Below, in pieces: positions 26,873 to 39,639 of a DNA stretch of 64,000 nt. The DNA lies in the NCBI GenBank assembly GCA_021613335.1, contig JAJTWR010000365.1:800001-864000 (forward strand), in the 5' to 3' direction. The notes under the pieces were generated by a model. The model saw only the letters and a list, made by a program, of their open reading frames with translations, had not been told where the DNA came from and ran no database searches. How positions within the stretch are numbered: position 1 is the stretch's first letter; every line of letters starts with the position of its first letter. Source of the DNA: Whitmania pigra. Lineage: Eukaryota > Annelida > Clitellata > Hirudinida > Haemopidae. The translations under genes were made by a program, and so were the position numbers.

Positions 26873-28219
26873 CTTTACGAATTTAATTTGAAATAGCGAT
26901 AAAATAACTAAGCGGAACTTCAACTTTGACAAAGGATTACCTTTATGTTCTTGGCGCTCTCTTGGTGTTGGGTAATATTAATGTGACTAATGAATCACTT
27001 CACTGTAATTGCATGCATATTATTAGCATAATTAGCGTATTCTCATTGGTCGTGGTAAAGAAAAACATGTCTCTTATCACTCGACCAGGCCAACTAATGT
27101 TATCAGTGGAGCCAACAAAATTGTTTCAACCTTTCGTGTTATCGAGGTATTGCAAATGTCATAGGGTGAGCTTTGTTCGTGTGACAGTCCATTATTTAGT
27201 CAATTCTTAGATGATTAATGGGTAATTGGATAATGACATTTGACAAAAGAAATTTAGAATTATTATCTACACTCGGTTTTCAAAAAAAAAAAAAATTATA
27301 TTTTTTAATTTCATTAAATATTTTTATTAATGATCTGGCTATGAGATTAACAAGACAATATTTACAATATATTGCACAACAGTCAGGGAACCAATATTTA
27401 CATGCCATGATAATGTTGCAACATCGAACTCGAAAAATTTGAATTAGAACATCTTGAGCTGGTTCTTGAAAGTCTATATTGTTTGTAAAAAAAAGTTTAC
27501 TAACAAAATTTATTAAACTGTAAATCTTTATTTAAGAGAGAAATGACTTTACATTTTTGGAGAGGCCCTTCTAGATCAGAGTTGCAAATGTTCCAAAGCC
27601 AATCAGATAGCGCATGAATATTAATCGGGAATCGACCTAATGAGGTTTTGAGTTAAAATAATATCTGTTGGACATCGGGCCCCGTGGTGCCCGCGTCGCG
27701 TGATGGTTACATCTAAAGGTTGACATTCCGGTCTTGTTGTTTATCTAACCGGCTCCGTTTAGTTTGTTTTAATAACTTAGTATTGGCATCGGGGTTTGGG
27801 TTAGGAGTAATAATTTAATTTCAAAATGTTCAGATCAGTGTATTTTCTGATTATAAAAATTTAAAATAGTTTTATATTTTAATTTCTAATTAATATTCCT
27901 GCGCTACCTGATTGGCTTGCAACATTTTGCAACCCTGTTTCTTGAAGTGCTTGTCAGTCTTGGAAGTTAATAAAATACACACATGCATAACGTCACATGT
28001 ATGTCATAGATAATAACAGAAGAGGAGTTCATGAATCAATTCTTTGAAACATGGCCGCTGTTTCCGTGTTTTCCAGGAAGCAAGCAGGAACTTATATACG
28101 CATTTGTAATTGAGTAATGGTGCTAATCAAGAACCGGAATGCATTTCCCTATGCTTGCAGACTACAATGACTGGTCATGTTTGATGCATCATTGAATGAT
28201 ATAGCGCATAGACATTTCT
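26873..28219. other. Intergenic region upstream of the stefin gene
   Basis: No gene recognised. A GC-richer patch at 27650-27790 has a weak B-box-like GGTTGACATTCC and could be an old SINE. The rest is AT-rich. Confidence 0.45.
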
Positions 28220-28739
28220 GAACCAAAACTAAATTTGTTACACACCTTTCTTATTCATTTACTAATCAACCTTATTTTACATGGCATGAAAGAAGCAACG
28301 CCAAGGATCCAGGATCATCATGGAACTTAAGGAAACCATTCGGGAATAGATCAGAGTTATTCCTAGGTCAATTTGTAAGAGCATCATGGAAAATGTTGTG
28401 TGTTCGCCCCAAGAAATGCATAGAACTAAATGGAGGTCATCTCATACATACTCTGTAATACAAAAAATAAAACCCATAAAACTCTCATATTTTAATATAA
28501 TATTTAAAACACAGTCTTAATTATAACTGAAGCTGCATTCCATTTTTACAAAAATTATAAAAACAACACGCTTCAAAAGTTCGGGCCCGTTTTTTAGTCA
28601 CGCTGCACCTGTTAGTCTGTAGTGCTTTGCAAAAACTTGGCCCAGTTAACGATAACTTTATATATAGAATTTTTTTATATAAAGAATTTTCACAGGTCAT
28701 TTTTTCACACAATGTACTGAAACACATACATTTAGTTAT

Positions 28740-28985
28740 GACTTAAGCATAACTTGAGAAGACGACTTTTTTTCGATTCCAGCCAAAATTCAGGGGGCAA
28801 CCCTCGTAAAATATGAGATTACCTTTTTTTTTTTTAGAGTTTATTATAAAATCAAGGGTGGGGGCGTTCTTCAATAAACTATTTTTCTGAAGGCACCTGA
28901 ATATGGTCCATCGAGTAACCTCCAAATTTAACTTATATTTATGTCTAAACACCTTGGAAGCTTCACGGAGGACAACTGGTTTTTC
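28740..28985 (-). mobile_element. Possible Tc1/mariner-like transposase fragment
   Basis: The - strand reads LNLEVTRWTIFRCLQKNSLL, which has the spacing of the second helix-turn-helix of Tc1-type transposases. It is followed, after a gap, by FGWNRKKVVFSS, similar to the family's WKKVxFSDE block but without the acidic residues. No DDE motif survives and terminal repeats were not found. Confidence 0.35.
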
Positions 28986-28989
28986 ACGT

Positions 28990-30440
28990 TCAGAAAGTTT
29001 TTAATGTCTTCCTGGATTAGTTTTTGAGCCTTAACTTGCCTATATAATGGGGAAATACCAAATATTTAATTATTGCTAATAATAGTTAGATAAGACCGAT
29101 ATTTTAGAAGATTTTGCCATTTTTACATAATCACTTTACTTTTAGAATTTGGAATTTTTCGAAAATCGGCCACAAGGTTTTGTAACTATTTTTGTAACTG
29201 AGATAGAGCAATGATATTTACGAGGTTTGTTTGCCTAACTTTAACATTTTGTTTGATAATTTTTGTAGGCACGCTGATTTATTGAGTACGAGTGTGAAGA
29301 TAAGCCTCCAGTGAAGAGGTGTGTGCTTAAAGCGTAAAAAAGACATACAGACGGCTCGTATTATGAGTCAAATAATGAGAGATCCTAGGAAATACAATCT
29401 AATAATCTAGTAGTTTATTATCATTTTGCTGTGATTAAAATTTTAAAACAAATATAAAAAGTTTCAAACTATAGAAATTAATTAATTTAAGCTTAAGGTT
29501 TATGATGAAAGAGGTATTGGGAGAAAAGTTGACATTAGGATATTGCAAAGACAAGGAGAAAATGAAGCTTGCTTATCTCCTCCTCAAGATTAATCATCAC
29601 AATTCGTGTATTATTATTTTATAATAAATTTCCTGTTTTTTGTAAATAATTTATTTATTGTTAAAATAATCTCAACTTTAGTTTTTTATATTTTTTGTGA
29701 AATGTAGATTTAATTTTTTGGTTTGCTGTGATTTACTGCAATTTATATTTATTATTTATTATTGGTACTTCACTGTATTGTCGTTCAAATTTTTGTGTGT
29801 TTGTTATGGTCTTAATAGGTGATGCTTAAGCTTGTTTCTTGCATTCATGTTCAGGTATTCTGAAAAGAAGGGGTCACATTCAGACCGACCGTTGTGGTAT
29901 TTGATGGAGTCATAATATTAATAATGCTATTATTAATACTGTTATAATTATGTTATTGGTCTCAAACAACTCCATCAATGAGGTCTTCCATCAAAGTTCA
30001 AGAAAGAAGAGAACGTTTGTTTGTTTTTTTATTATTAATTTTATAATTTCTAGTAAATGCTACAAAAAAGACAATTTTAATCTTTTGTAGTCCTCAGCAT
30101 CAATTTGTGCTTTAATTACGATGAATTAAATTTGTAATTTCAGGTTTGAAGTCATAAAATTATTTCAAAAGATAAAAAATTGGAAGGAAAATAATTCCCT
30201 TTTGAGAATAACTATTTCGATTTCGAAAATTTCAAAAAATATTTTCTGGCAAAATCTGTTTTCGATTGTAATTCCTTATACGTTATTTAAGCTATAATTT
30301 ATTTACAAAATCTGTTTCAATATCATGCCCTTGCTAACTTAATGTTATTTAGCAAAGAAATTTCGAGATGCGCAAGTTTTTACATTAGAAAGAGAAATTA
30401 GTGCTTGAATAAATAAAACTGATGAATGAACTTTACTTAC
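28990..30440. other. AT-rich sequence without a recognised gene
   Basis: The only notable signal is a strong - strand acceptor (CCCCTTCTTTTCAG) whose exon would begin at 29868. Its reading frame after the exon at 30441-30536 closes after two codons (AAT ACC TGA), so the link is uncertain. Confidence 0.4.
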
Positions 30441-30536
30441 AAACTCGAAGAATGTTTGGTCTCTTGTGAATCTCCTTCCATCGTTTACTGAAAATGTCTG
30501 CATCAACTGAGGTGGTCGAAAGCTGTGAAGACCCAT
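30441..30536 (-). CDS. Probable first coding exon of an unidentified gene
   Basis: On the - strand an ATG in good context (TTCGAAATGG) opens a 32-codon exon, MGLHSFRPPQLMQTFSVNDG and then RRFTRDQTFFEF. It ends exactly at a consensus donor GTAAGT in phase 0. The translation looks protein-like, with Arg, Asp, Gln and Pro unlike the local AT-rich noise. I do not recognise the family and could not find a convincing second exon. It might continue to an acceptor at 29868, which would make a very short protein. Confidence 0.4.
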
Positions 30537-31399
30537 TTCGAAGAAATTGATTAATTGCTGACGATATATGATGTTTCTAAATTATGTTTTATTGATCAAT
30601 TGAAACTGAGAGAGCAGTTTTTTTTTATAATTTATTTGAAAACAATTGAATTCTGCTGCGAAACATGTGGATATGTGATAGTCTAGAGCAGTAAAATGAC
30701 AGTACAATAACAGTTTCAATTGCAAGCGCTGCAACCTCAGGCCCGGGAAAAGCCGTCATGTTGTCCGCGAAGGCTGACAAGAAAATTTAAAAAATAGGTC
30801 TTTAGTCAATAAACACAAAGGAAGCGCAGAGGCTCTCTAAATTCAAAAATATTTTCTCACTGGACTAACAAATAGCCGAGTTACTGACTAGTTTCAGCTA
30901 CAGCTTTCCATACAACTCGAGTCAGCAGGCCTCCACAGTCTCCGCCATTTTTGTTATTTGATTAATTTCCATCGTTATGCAAACTACGAATAGCTTGATA
31001 TCTCAAAGCTTGTTGAAGCCGTAACGTTGTGTACTCTCGTCAACGTAAACATTTTAGGATTTACTATGCTATTATAGTTCACAACTTTGTCCTTATTCTC
31101 CTGTACATGTGTTTTATTGCTTGCATATATTGATGTTGATGGGGTACAAAATTGGGAATCTATTTTACACAGCCTCAATTGATAGGCCCCCGGAGGTTTT
31201 CCGAATTCTGTTTGTAGCCTTCTGCCAAAAAAGATTGTGTACCACTGGTGATCTTGCTCTTCTTAGAGTTGCAGGAGAGACATTGGAAAAAAGAGATTTT
31301 GCTTATGCCAAAGACTAGTTTGCGACAGCTAAATCAAGAAAAATAAATCTTTTGTAAACTGTGTAAATCAGAAAACGGCAGTGACTGAATGAGTCATGC

Positions 31400-31968
31400 A
31401 ATATAATTTATATAAATTTGCTTCTTTCAATACAATGTTTCATTAAAATTTTACATTTTTTGCTTATTCGATAATAGAAAAATGTGATTAAATGGGGTGG
31501 ATGGGGTATGCCAATTTTATAGTCCATCTCCGAGCGAAAAATACCCTAACTACGCCAATGCCTCGTCAGTTTCATACATCTGAATTAGCTTCAACTTATG
31601 TGTGAAAGTCACAACATGTTCAAACAGCTTGTGAACCACTCGGTTATGAATTTTGTTATGTCGACTAGAAAGTCGTTCATCCATGGGTCATCATCCAGGA
31701 AACAAGCATTTCATGGTTTAACGATCATATTGCAGAAAGACTATTTGGTGACGTCTGTTGAAAATTTATTGCATCAAAGTTTGAAACTGTGCCCTCTCGT
31801 GTCTGGGTAATCCTGGACGAGTAACAGATGCTTTAGGGGGAGTCTGCAAAGCCATTTAGTAATTTGAAGCAAAATGTTTAATAACAAATATTTTACAAAA
31901 TCAGAGAAGCTTCGCTGGCCCAATAGAAACTTATGGTGGGCCGCGGATTGGACAACCCTGGTCTAAAA
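31400..31968. mobile_element. Possible hAT-like element remnant
   Basis: At 31939-31960 the - strand reads CAGGGTTGTCCAATCCGCGG, the typical terminal sequence of hAT-superfamily elements, followed on the + strand by an 8-base GTCTAAAA that could be the target duplication. The other terminus was not found, so the left boundary given here is only a guess. Confidence 0.4.
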
Positions 31969-32315
31969 ACTTCAATTTTTAATTGCATGCCTGCGAAACA
32001 ATACTGTATTTGCATATTATATGATTTTGTTTTTTCTACAAATGTTATGCAAAAATAAACGCCTGTTGACCTTTCAACCCCAAACGCTTAAATGTTATTG
32101 ATGAAAATTCTAAGTTAGCATTTCTGAGTGTCTAATAAAAAAGAATTCAACTATCGAGTGCCTGTAAGGTGGTTGTTAGCTCAAATTTCAAAAGTTACTT
32201 TTGGCTGATGTTATGCAATTGGCCTATTTGATTAGCAATTTGTCTACAATAAGGAGTCAGTATAAATCATTCGATTTATAGCAATTCAATTAACATAATA
32301 AGCTAAGTGCTGATA

Positions 32316-35300
32316 ATGTTGCCATCTGGGGATATCATACGACCATCAACAAGCTTAGAAGAGGCGAAGCAACTTCTCAAGGAATTTTACGGTTTGGAAG
32401 CTTCGGAAATCCAGGAATTGGAGTGCTACTGCGACAGGACATTCTATGTGAAAGTCGAGTCTAAACGTGACCAGTTGAAAGAACTTCCAAGCGATTCTGA
32501 TGCTGGGTACAGAGAATATGTACTCAAAGTTCTCAACTCTCTTGATTCTTTGAATGATCATGTTGGTAAGTCGTCTGAAATAATTTTGTAACTGCCTATT
32601 AATTAGAGCATTATTCAACCGGAGCGTTTTGATAAATCAAACTTATCTTAAAAGCGATATTTATTTCTGTAAAAGCACAAGTTTTGTCGGAGAAAAGATT
32701 AAATTAAATTTTAGTGAAAATTATTTGTCGACCTGTTTATTTCTCACATATATTTGGCCCACACCCATACATCTTCATGAACCAGTTAAGACAATATAGA
32801 ATTTTCACATATAATTTGAGGGCTGTTTTGTTATAACTTATCATAAGTTAGGTAGCAGTTTTTATAATAATTAACTAATTTTTTTAATAAACACAACGCA
32901 ACAGTTTATTTAATAATGTATAACAGCAATAATTAATTTCAACAATTTTTCTGTTTTTTTGTGCATGATCACTGTAAACGTGGCGCTTTTGCAGTGCCAT
33001 AGAAGATTACTAATTTTTAATTTAACTGATCCGTTTAATGATCGGTCCAATTCGGATAATTAAAATATATTAATCACGAATATTCTCATTAGTTTGTTAA
33101 TTGGCAGATGCTGAAAACGATGTTAGAGAATTGCTACAGATACACGGGTTTGTGTGTCCATCAACAGTGAGGAATTTGTCCAATGAATTGAAAAGCATCA
33201 TAACTGCCGATCACTTACTGGATAGCGGAGGTAGAAAAAACATTTTTAGAATTAATATCATATAATATTATATTATATATACATTATAAGATTATAAACT
33301 TTAATGTAAACAATAATTTAATAGTACCTTATTTTTACGAAATTAACACGCAGACGAATTTAACACTTAATTTTTCCAATTTGTGTAAAAAAATCACTTA
33401 TAAAACTCGCAAACGATTGTAACACGCACCAATAGATGCATTTTTTTCTTTTGGCCAAAGAAATTTAATATATAATCCCGTATCTGTACATTTTAATTAG
33501 ATTTATTTTTTATTTAATCATCACGTTCAAATAGAGATCAAATTCAATGAGAAACATTGATGAATTATGCAAAATGTCCGGTTATTACACAGATCCAGGT
33601 CTTCTTAACCACTATAAATAATTGTTATGTTATAACATTACGTAAAGCATGAAATAAATGCAGAAAATTAAAATTATATATATTAAAATATTAAATTGAA
33701 GCAGTTTCTAATATATAAAACAATCAAATATAAAAGTTGTAAAAAAATCTTCCGTTGGCCTGTGCATGATAAATAGATATATAGAGAGAAGTGCTCTTGA
33801 TTGAAATATCGACGTTGTTAAGAAAGTGGCTGATAAACTTAACCCGTAAACTGATGCCTACAAGCTTCAAGTTGTTTCTAGAACAAAAGACAAAGATAAC
33901 AGAGCAGCTGCTCGGGAGTTCAACGTTAATGAAGTGTCGGTTCTCGAATGGAGAAAGAAGGAATGCTTGCTTGAGAAACTGAAGCTGAGAAAACGTGCAT
34001 GCCTTGGCCAAAATACGAAATGGCCAAAGTTAGAGTTTGATCTAAAGCTATGGGTTTTGGAACAAAGAAAGAGATAGCTTTCGACATTCCCGCTAGGAGA
34101 ATAGTGGAAGCATCTGGCGCCAGAACTGTGGCAATAACAACAAGTGGTTACGAACGGACATGTTTCACAGTTATACTTGAATGCTCTGCGGCTGGCACCA
34201 AGTCAAAACCTACGTTGACAATGCGAAAAATTCTCAGCTAGCGTTGTTTTTTACTACAACAAAATAGGCTGGATGGACACAACAGCATGAAGCTCTGAAT
34301 TCAGAAATGTTCTCAAACGAGACCGGGCGGATTCTCTTCAAAAGAGCTCGCTGTTGATCATGGATGCAATGACTGCTCATAAAGAGGAGTCAGTTAAAAA
34401 GATGCTCAACTTAAGCGGATGTCACATTGCAATCATCCCGGATGGTCTATCAACCAAATTGCAATTACAAATCGTTGACAAATTGACATGCCTGAGTGGG
34501 AGGAATGGATGCAAAATGGCACACATACCCACACACCGACTGGGCGAGTCAGGAAGGCCTTGTATTCCGAGGTGTGCACGTGGGTTGCACGAACAGGGGA
34601 CAAAGTGTAGCCTGATTTGATTATCAGTGGCTTTAGAAAAGCTGGAATTAAGTCTACAGGAAAGGAGTAAAGTGACCACACGGATGATGAACTAGCCTGC
34701 GATCCGTCAAGAGCCGAAAATGAATATGAAGACTGTTTGACTTTTGACGGATTTGAAGGCTTAGCTGATGATGAGGAATAATTATTGGTCTTCTGATTGA
34801 ATTTTTGAATGTGCATTACATCTGTTAATAAATTGTTTAAAAACTTCAAAGAACTGATTAACAAGCAACTGACCAAAATTGGTCACGAGTCGCTTCGGTA
34901 TCTCCAATTCTTCCTCGAAACTATTTTTTATTTCAAAATTTGCATCAGCTTCCTGCTTTGGAATGCGGATTGTTTACACATAATAAGACAAAAGTGAAGC
35001 AATACTTCAAAGGTTGGTAACGAACTCGTTAACCAATTCCACGCTACAAAGGTTTTCGCTTAACGAGTCTCTGTGTCCCATAATTCCCTAAATATGGAAA
35101 TCACATATTTTAATTGTACAAATTTTAAGAGACATTTTTAAACATTTTGAGATCAATTCTTGGAGTAGATGATGATGTACCATGCTGTGAGACACAGCTT
35201 TACTGGAAGGTATGGAATTGTTGAGGTCCAAACAGTGAATCAACTGTAACATGAAAATATAGCTAAAAGCTGCATATAACTTTTTCCATACAATGGGTTT

Positions 35301-37990
35301 CATGATATGCTCTTATGGCAATGTAAAAAATCAAGTGATTCATCACATGCAAAAGCCAGAACAGTGGTGGCAATCCAATACAGTTATTATTTGAACCAAT
35401 TTGAATCTTCGTAATGGGTTTCAAGAGAATGGGCTAAGACTTTCATTTTGTTTTCCAATAAAGACTGCAAAAGACTGATAACTGACACTATTATCAAAAT
35501 TCTAACTATTTTGTTCCATGCTTTTGAGAAATGTTCAAAGAGTTTTTATAACAGGTCCATTAAGAGATTGAAAACATGTACTACAATAAGTCCGTGCACG
35601 TGATGTTTGACTACGAAAATGTTAAACAGCACCAACCAAATCTCTATCTGAAACCAGTGCTGAAAAAACATTGTCACACAAAGTGAAAACTCTAACACCA
35701 AATATAATTATGAGTAAGAAATAGTTGAATAATTATGACAAAAATAAATAAATTAGTACAACACCCCACAAGTTTCTTATAGTTGCCATCAATTAATTTT
35801 AGCTAAATTCAATTTGATGAGCCAAATTCGAGAGCCGTACAATGCAATGATTAACGTGAATGCTTTGCCACATGCTTCTCTAAGCATAATATCGGAAGTT
35901 CTTTATGCATTAACGCCCAACCAATTATAAGCCATTTAAAATTTAAAATGTAGTTTAAAGCTTTTACAAAAGAACAATCAAAAGTCTGTGCTATCATTAC
36001 ATTTTTTATTTTTGTTTGTGGGAATCAAATTCGTGTAAATTTAATCTAGCATAACACGCATACGATTATAGCATGCGGAGAGCGGTGCGCGGTACGTAAA
36101 ACGAACATAACGCGCGTGTAACATGGGTGAAAATAATTAAACAATAATAAAGCCAATTTATTACAAACTGTTTATCTTCTTTGCCTCTTCCAATTTTGCC
36201 TTAGTGGCAATTGATTGATCCTTAAATTTGTCGAAAATAAATATCTTTACATTTAATTTACAAAACATTTGATATTCAGTCGTCCATGTTATTTTCCAGA
36301 TATTTCCATCCGACAACATGTGGTCAGATTGCTTACTTTCATACCTGGTGAGGTGTACGGCGATGTACCGAGATCAATCCATCTGTTCACCTCTGTTGGA
36401 AGATACCTGGCAGACGTTCAAAGTGTCATAAAGGTGGGTTTATATCAGTTAACTTTTTCATTAATTTATTTATTTCTTGAAGCATATTATACTTCTTAAC
36501 ATTATATTTAATTAATTTATATTACGTATTACATATTTATTTAAGCTAATACTTAAAGTGCCGAAAGCACCCATGGCATGATTTAAAAGGCACTGTGAAG
36601 AACAATCAGTTCTATAGTCGAACGAGCTAGATTTTAAAGGATTTTTAGATGCTAATGAATGGGAAGGTTAAATAAATGAGTTTTAAGGTTGTTTTTGAAC
36701 AACATCAACGTCTCAGACGATTTGACGTGAGACGAGAGATCCGAGGTCCACGTGCATGAAAGGATGTCTCCGTAATGCACGCGGCGGGTCTTTGGGATGA
36801 TAAAGTTTGTGGTCTCAGACGAGCGGAGCGAGGCTCTTCCCCGTTGAGATGCCGTTGTAATGAGGAGTTCATGTAGGTATTGGGGAGACAGGTGAGTGTG
36901 AGTGCAAGCTTGTAAGGTATCCGTTTTGTGATGGGGAAGGAGTGGAGTTCATCTAGTAATGGTGATACATGTGATCATCAGTGAGCCGAGCATTTAAAAT
37001 GAGCCTAGCTGCTGTATTCATGACCGTTTGAAGTTTATGTAAGACCCATTTGCTGGAGTCTTACAGGACTTAATATACTTGTCAAGACAAGCTGGATCAC
37101 AAGGGCTATAAGGGCATATGTTGATATAAATATATATTAATATTTAAAGTCGATATTTTGTAATTTTCAAGTACTCTGTTGTTTGGCAGAGTTATAAACA
37201 TCCAGGTTTAGAAAGCTACCAAACGATTTGGAGTCTAGAAAATGTTCCGAAACTGAGGTATTTTCTCCATCATGTAACCGATGCTGTCAGGAAACAGCAG
37301 GCAGAACAAGTCATTCAGGATTTTGAGGACAATGTCATGCCTTTTCTCTACAACATGGAAAGAGGTTAACATTCAATTCAGTTAACTTATTATATGAACC
37401 AGTCGTGAAATAATCATGCACAGTTTCCAAATTGCCTTAAAACAGGATGCATTCACGGAGATTTTAACGACAGAAACATCATTGTTGAGAAAGTACAGGT
37501 AAAACTGATATCCATTTCGCTTACAAATTACTTTAACCTCTTACTTTTAACATTTTAATTAATAAATAATTAAATACATTTTTAGGACCCCAGTGCTAAA
37601 GATGGCGAACGCTACGAGATCAAAGGAATAATAGACTTTGGTGACATGTCAAACTCGTGCCTCATAATCGACCTGGCCTGTTCGATCACCTATATGATTA
37701 TTGAAAACAAGGGAGCTTGTATCAACCCCATTGATGTGGGTGGCCACGTTTTAGGCGGTTATTTGAGCAGACGAAAGGCCACTCAACTGGAGCTGAACGT
37801 GCTACCCTACTGCGTCATGGCAAGATACGTTCAGTCGCTGGTCTTGGGAGCCTACTATTACCACCTGGATCCAGGAAACGAATATTTGCTGAGCAGTTCC
37901 AAGGAAGGCTGGACACAACTGGATCTTTTGATCAAACTTGGGGCGGAAAAAACCTTGGAGAAATGGCTGAACATAGCGAGTGCGAATTAA
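32316..37990 (+). CDS. HYKK: Hydroxylysine kinase (aminoglycoside phosphotransferase fold)
   Basis: Six exons: 32316-32565, 33108-33230, 36300-36433, 37190-37364, 37446-37498 and 37586-37990 (TAA), with phases 1, 1, 0, 1 and 0, giving 379 residues against about 373 in vertebrate HYKK. The enzyme phosphorylates 5-hydroxy-L-lysine using GTP in lysine and collagen breakdown. Exon 1 opens the kinase N-lobe (RPSTSLEEAKQLLKEFYGLE, CYCDRTFYVKV). Exon 3 has VRLLTFIPGE. Exon 5 carries the catalytic loop HGDFNDRN, and exon 6 the Mg-binding IDFGDMS, then GGHVLGGYLSR and QSLVLGAYYYH as in the family. All catalytic residues are present, so the gene looks functional. The start is the first in-frame ATG before the conserved N-lobe. 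Intron 2 (3.1 kb) houses a pogo-like transposase, intron 3 a LINE fragment. Confidence 0.92.
33790..34781 (+). pseudogene. pogo/Tigger-like DDE transposase remnant
   Basis: Frame-shifted pieces in order: an N-terminal HTH region (VVKKVADKLNP, AAAREFNVNEVSVLEWRKK), a middle segment (WVLEQRKK, then GTKKEIAFDIP-like) and the catalytic core with LLIMDAMTAHKEESVKKML and CHIAIIPDGLSTKLQ. A C-terminal part follows (PDLIISGFRKAGI, DDELACDPSRAE) and ends in an acidic tail. Several stops and shifts make it inactive. It lies in intron 2 of the hydroxylysine kinase gene in the same orientation. CG-rich motifs resembling ACACGC near 33350 and 36050-36120 might be eroded element ends. Confidence 0.75.
36690..37110 (-). 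mobile_element. CR1/L2-type LINE ORF2 3' fragment
   Basis: The - strand, in broken frames, reads LQTVMNTAARLILNARLTDD, a PITKRIPYKLALTLT block, YMNSSLQRHL and IIPKTRRVHYGDILS. This is the order of the C-terminal region after the RT in CR1/L2/jockey-like elements. Frameshifts and stops show it is dead. It sits in intron 3 of the hydroxylysine kinase gene, antisense to it. Confidence 0.7.
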
Positions 37991-38008
37991 GAAAATAACG
38001 CTTTTAGC

Positions 38009-38014
38009 AATAAA
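38009..38014 (+). terminator. Polyadenylation signal of hydroxylysine kinase
   Basis: AATAAA only 18 bases after the stop codon, implying a very short 3' UTR if used. Confidence 0.55.
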
Positions 38015-38680
38015 TTACTTTTCTGTCGTGAAATATTTTTCGTTCACCAAGAGAATAGAATTTGAATTTGAGAATATTTGAATTTGAAGTTTTCGAATAC
38101 TTTTTTCATTAATCTGATTTCGTTAGATTTTATGTGCTTTATTATCTTTTAAGAACTTTTGCATGTTTGCCGACACGTATTACTCTGATCGTTTTATGGG
38201 GAAACCAAATAAGTATTTAAGCCAGTTATATTTTTACAAATTATGTTTGCCTCAAGTTTTAGATATGAATTTACAAATTGGAACTGGTAATATAAAAATA
38301 GCCAATCAAGGGTGGTAATCTCAGTTAAAATTAAGTTAATCTAAAGTTAAAATTTTAGTAGATTGGGAGGCATTATCTTCTGTGAATTTTCAGTAAAACA
38401 TAACACGAGACTTTCACTTTTCAAAGGTCGCGTAACTTTCACGAAAGCAAGTCAGTCACTTAAAAACGAATTATAGACTTTTTAGATTTTTCAGATTTAG
38501 CTGACCTTGGGTCCTCCTTAAGTTTAAATCCAGAAACATGGGGTGCATCTGTGCTATCGCTCAGAATCTACCTAATGTAATTCTTAAATGTATTTCCATT
38601 TTTTTAATAGATTAGGCATTTCCTACAAGATGGACACTTTTTATTTTTTGTGTAAATGTCAATATAATTTCCATGGTGTT

Positions 38681-39620
38681 TCAACTCACATGCACTGATG
38701 CTCGCTCGTGTTTTGCAATGTTTGACAGTTTGAACTTTTTCATTCTTCGATTTCTCCGTGGAACTCTGAAGGCCTCGATGATCCTCTCGAAGAGGTCTTC
38801 CCGGTAAGGTACGTTCTCGTTTCGCCAGCGCTTCAGATAAGATCGCATAGATTCAGAGCTCACAACTTATAAGCATGAATTTTGGTTGGAAATAATGGAA
38901 TGCACGAAAAATGTGTGAGTGACACCGAGTGTAAGATTATTAAATTAATGCAAAACATTGAGAATTTAGCAAAATATTTGCAAACATTGAACAGTCTCAA
39001 AGCTATCGATACGAAAGCTGCACTTAGGTTGAGTTAGCACAAAAAGTCTCCACAATTATTTGAAATTACCATACGAAGTGGGGGCATAATCTCAGGAATA
39101 TTCAATTTGCTAAAAAATTAAATTATTTTCCTGGGGCTTGCCATATTGTTTTCCACGAACTAGCACCAAATTATTTTGGCAAAAATCTGCGTCAGAATAG
39201 AGAATCAATAAAAACATAATCATTTACTTCGCCTTACAACCTACTCATTTTACAAATCGCATTGGTAGGTTCCTCATATTCTTTCCTACCATCAGCTCAT
39301 AACTCACACTAGCTTGCATACAAGGAACACATTGTTTATGACGCTGTTGTGCAGAAGGAATACGAATGAATGCATCAGCTGTCCTAAATGCTGGAAATAA
39401 ATATAATCATTAGTTGAGAACAAAATAATTTACAAAAAAAAAAAAAACTTACATACCAGACAGAGTGCTGTAAAGTGAGACGAAACAAAATACATAAAAC
39501 TGCTGCTTCTGTTGAACTCACCCTCAAAAAACCATGCACGGGTCATCTGTGTGCTAACCAACCGGTGGCAGATGATTGAAAAAGGGCGCGTAAATTGGAG
39601 ACAATGAACATGGAATGACA
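38681..39620 (-). CDS. Tentative small multi-exon ORF, unrecognised
   Basis: Three - strand stretches read like protein and can be joined in phase: about 39572-39546 (MTRAWFFE then GTGAGT donor), about 39391-39312 (FRTADAFIRIPSAQQRHKQC) after a TTATTTCCAG acceptor, and 38872-38681 (SESMRSYLKRWRNENVPYRE, RRNRRMKKFKLS, stop). The joins give a basic protein of about 96 residues. I know no such family. The splice sites are mediocre and the GC-richer patches could also be decayed repeats. Confidence 0.2.
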
Positions 39621-39639
39621 GAACGAAGTTCAAGAAGCG

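Noticed and set aside
28280..28440. + strand stretch resembling the C-terminus of a Tc1 transposase
   Set aside because: The match is only a loose spacing around a GGH motif and its orientation disagrees with the neighbouring - strand Tc1-like piece.
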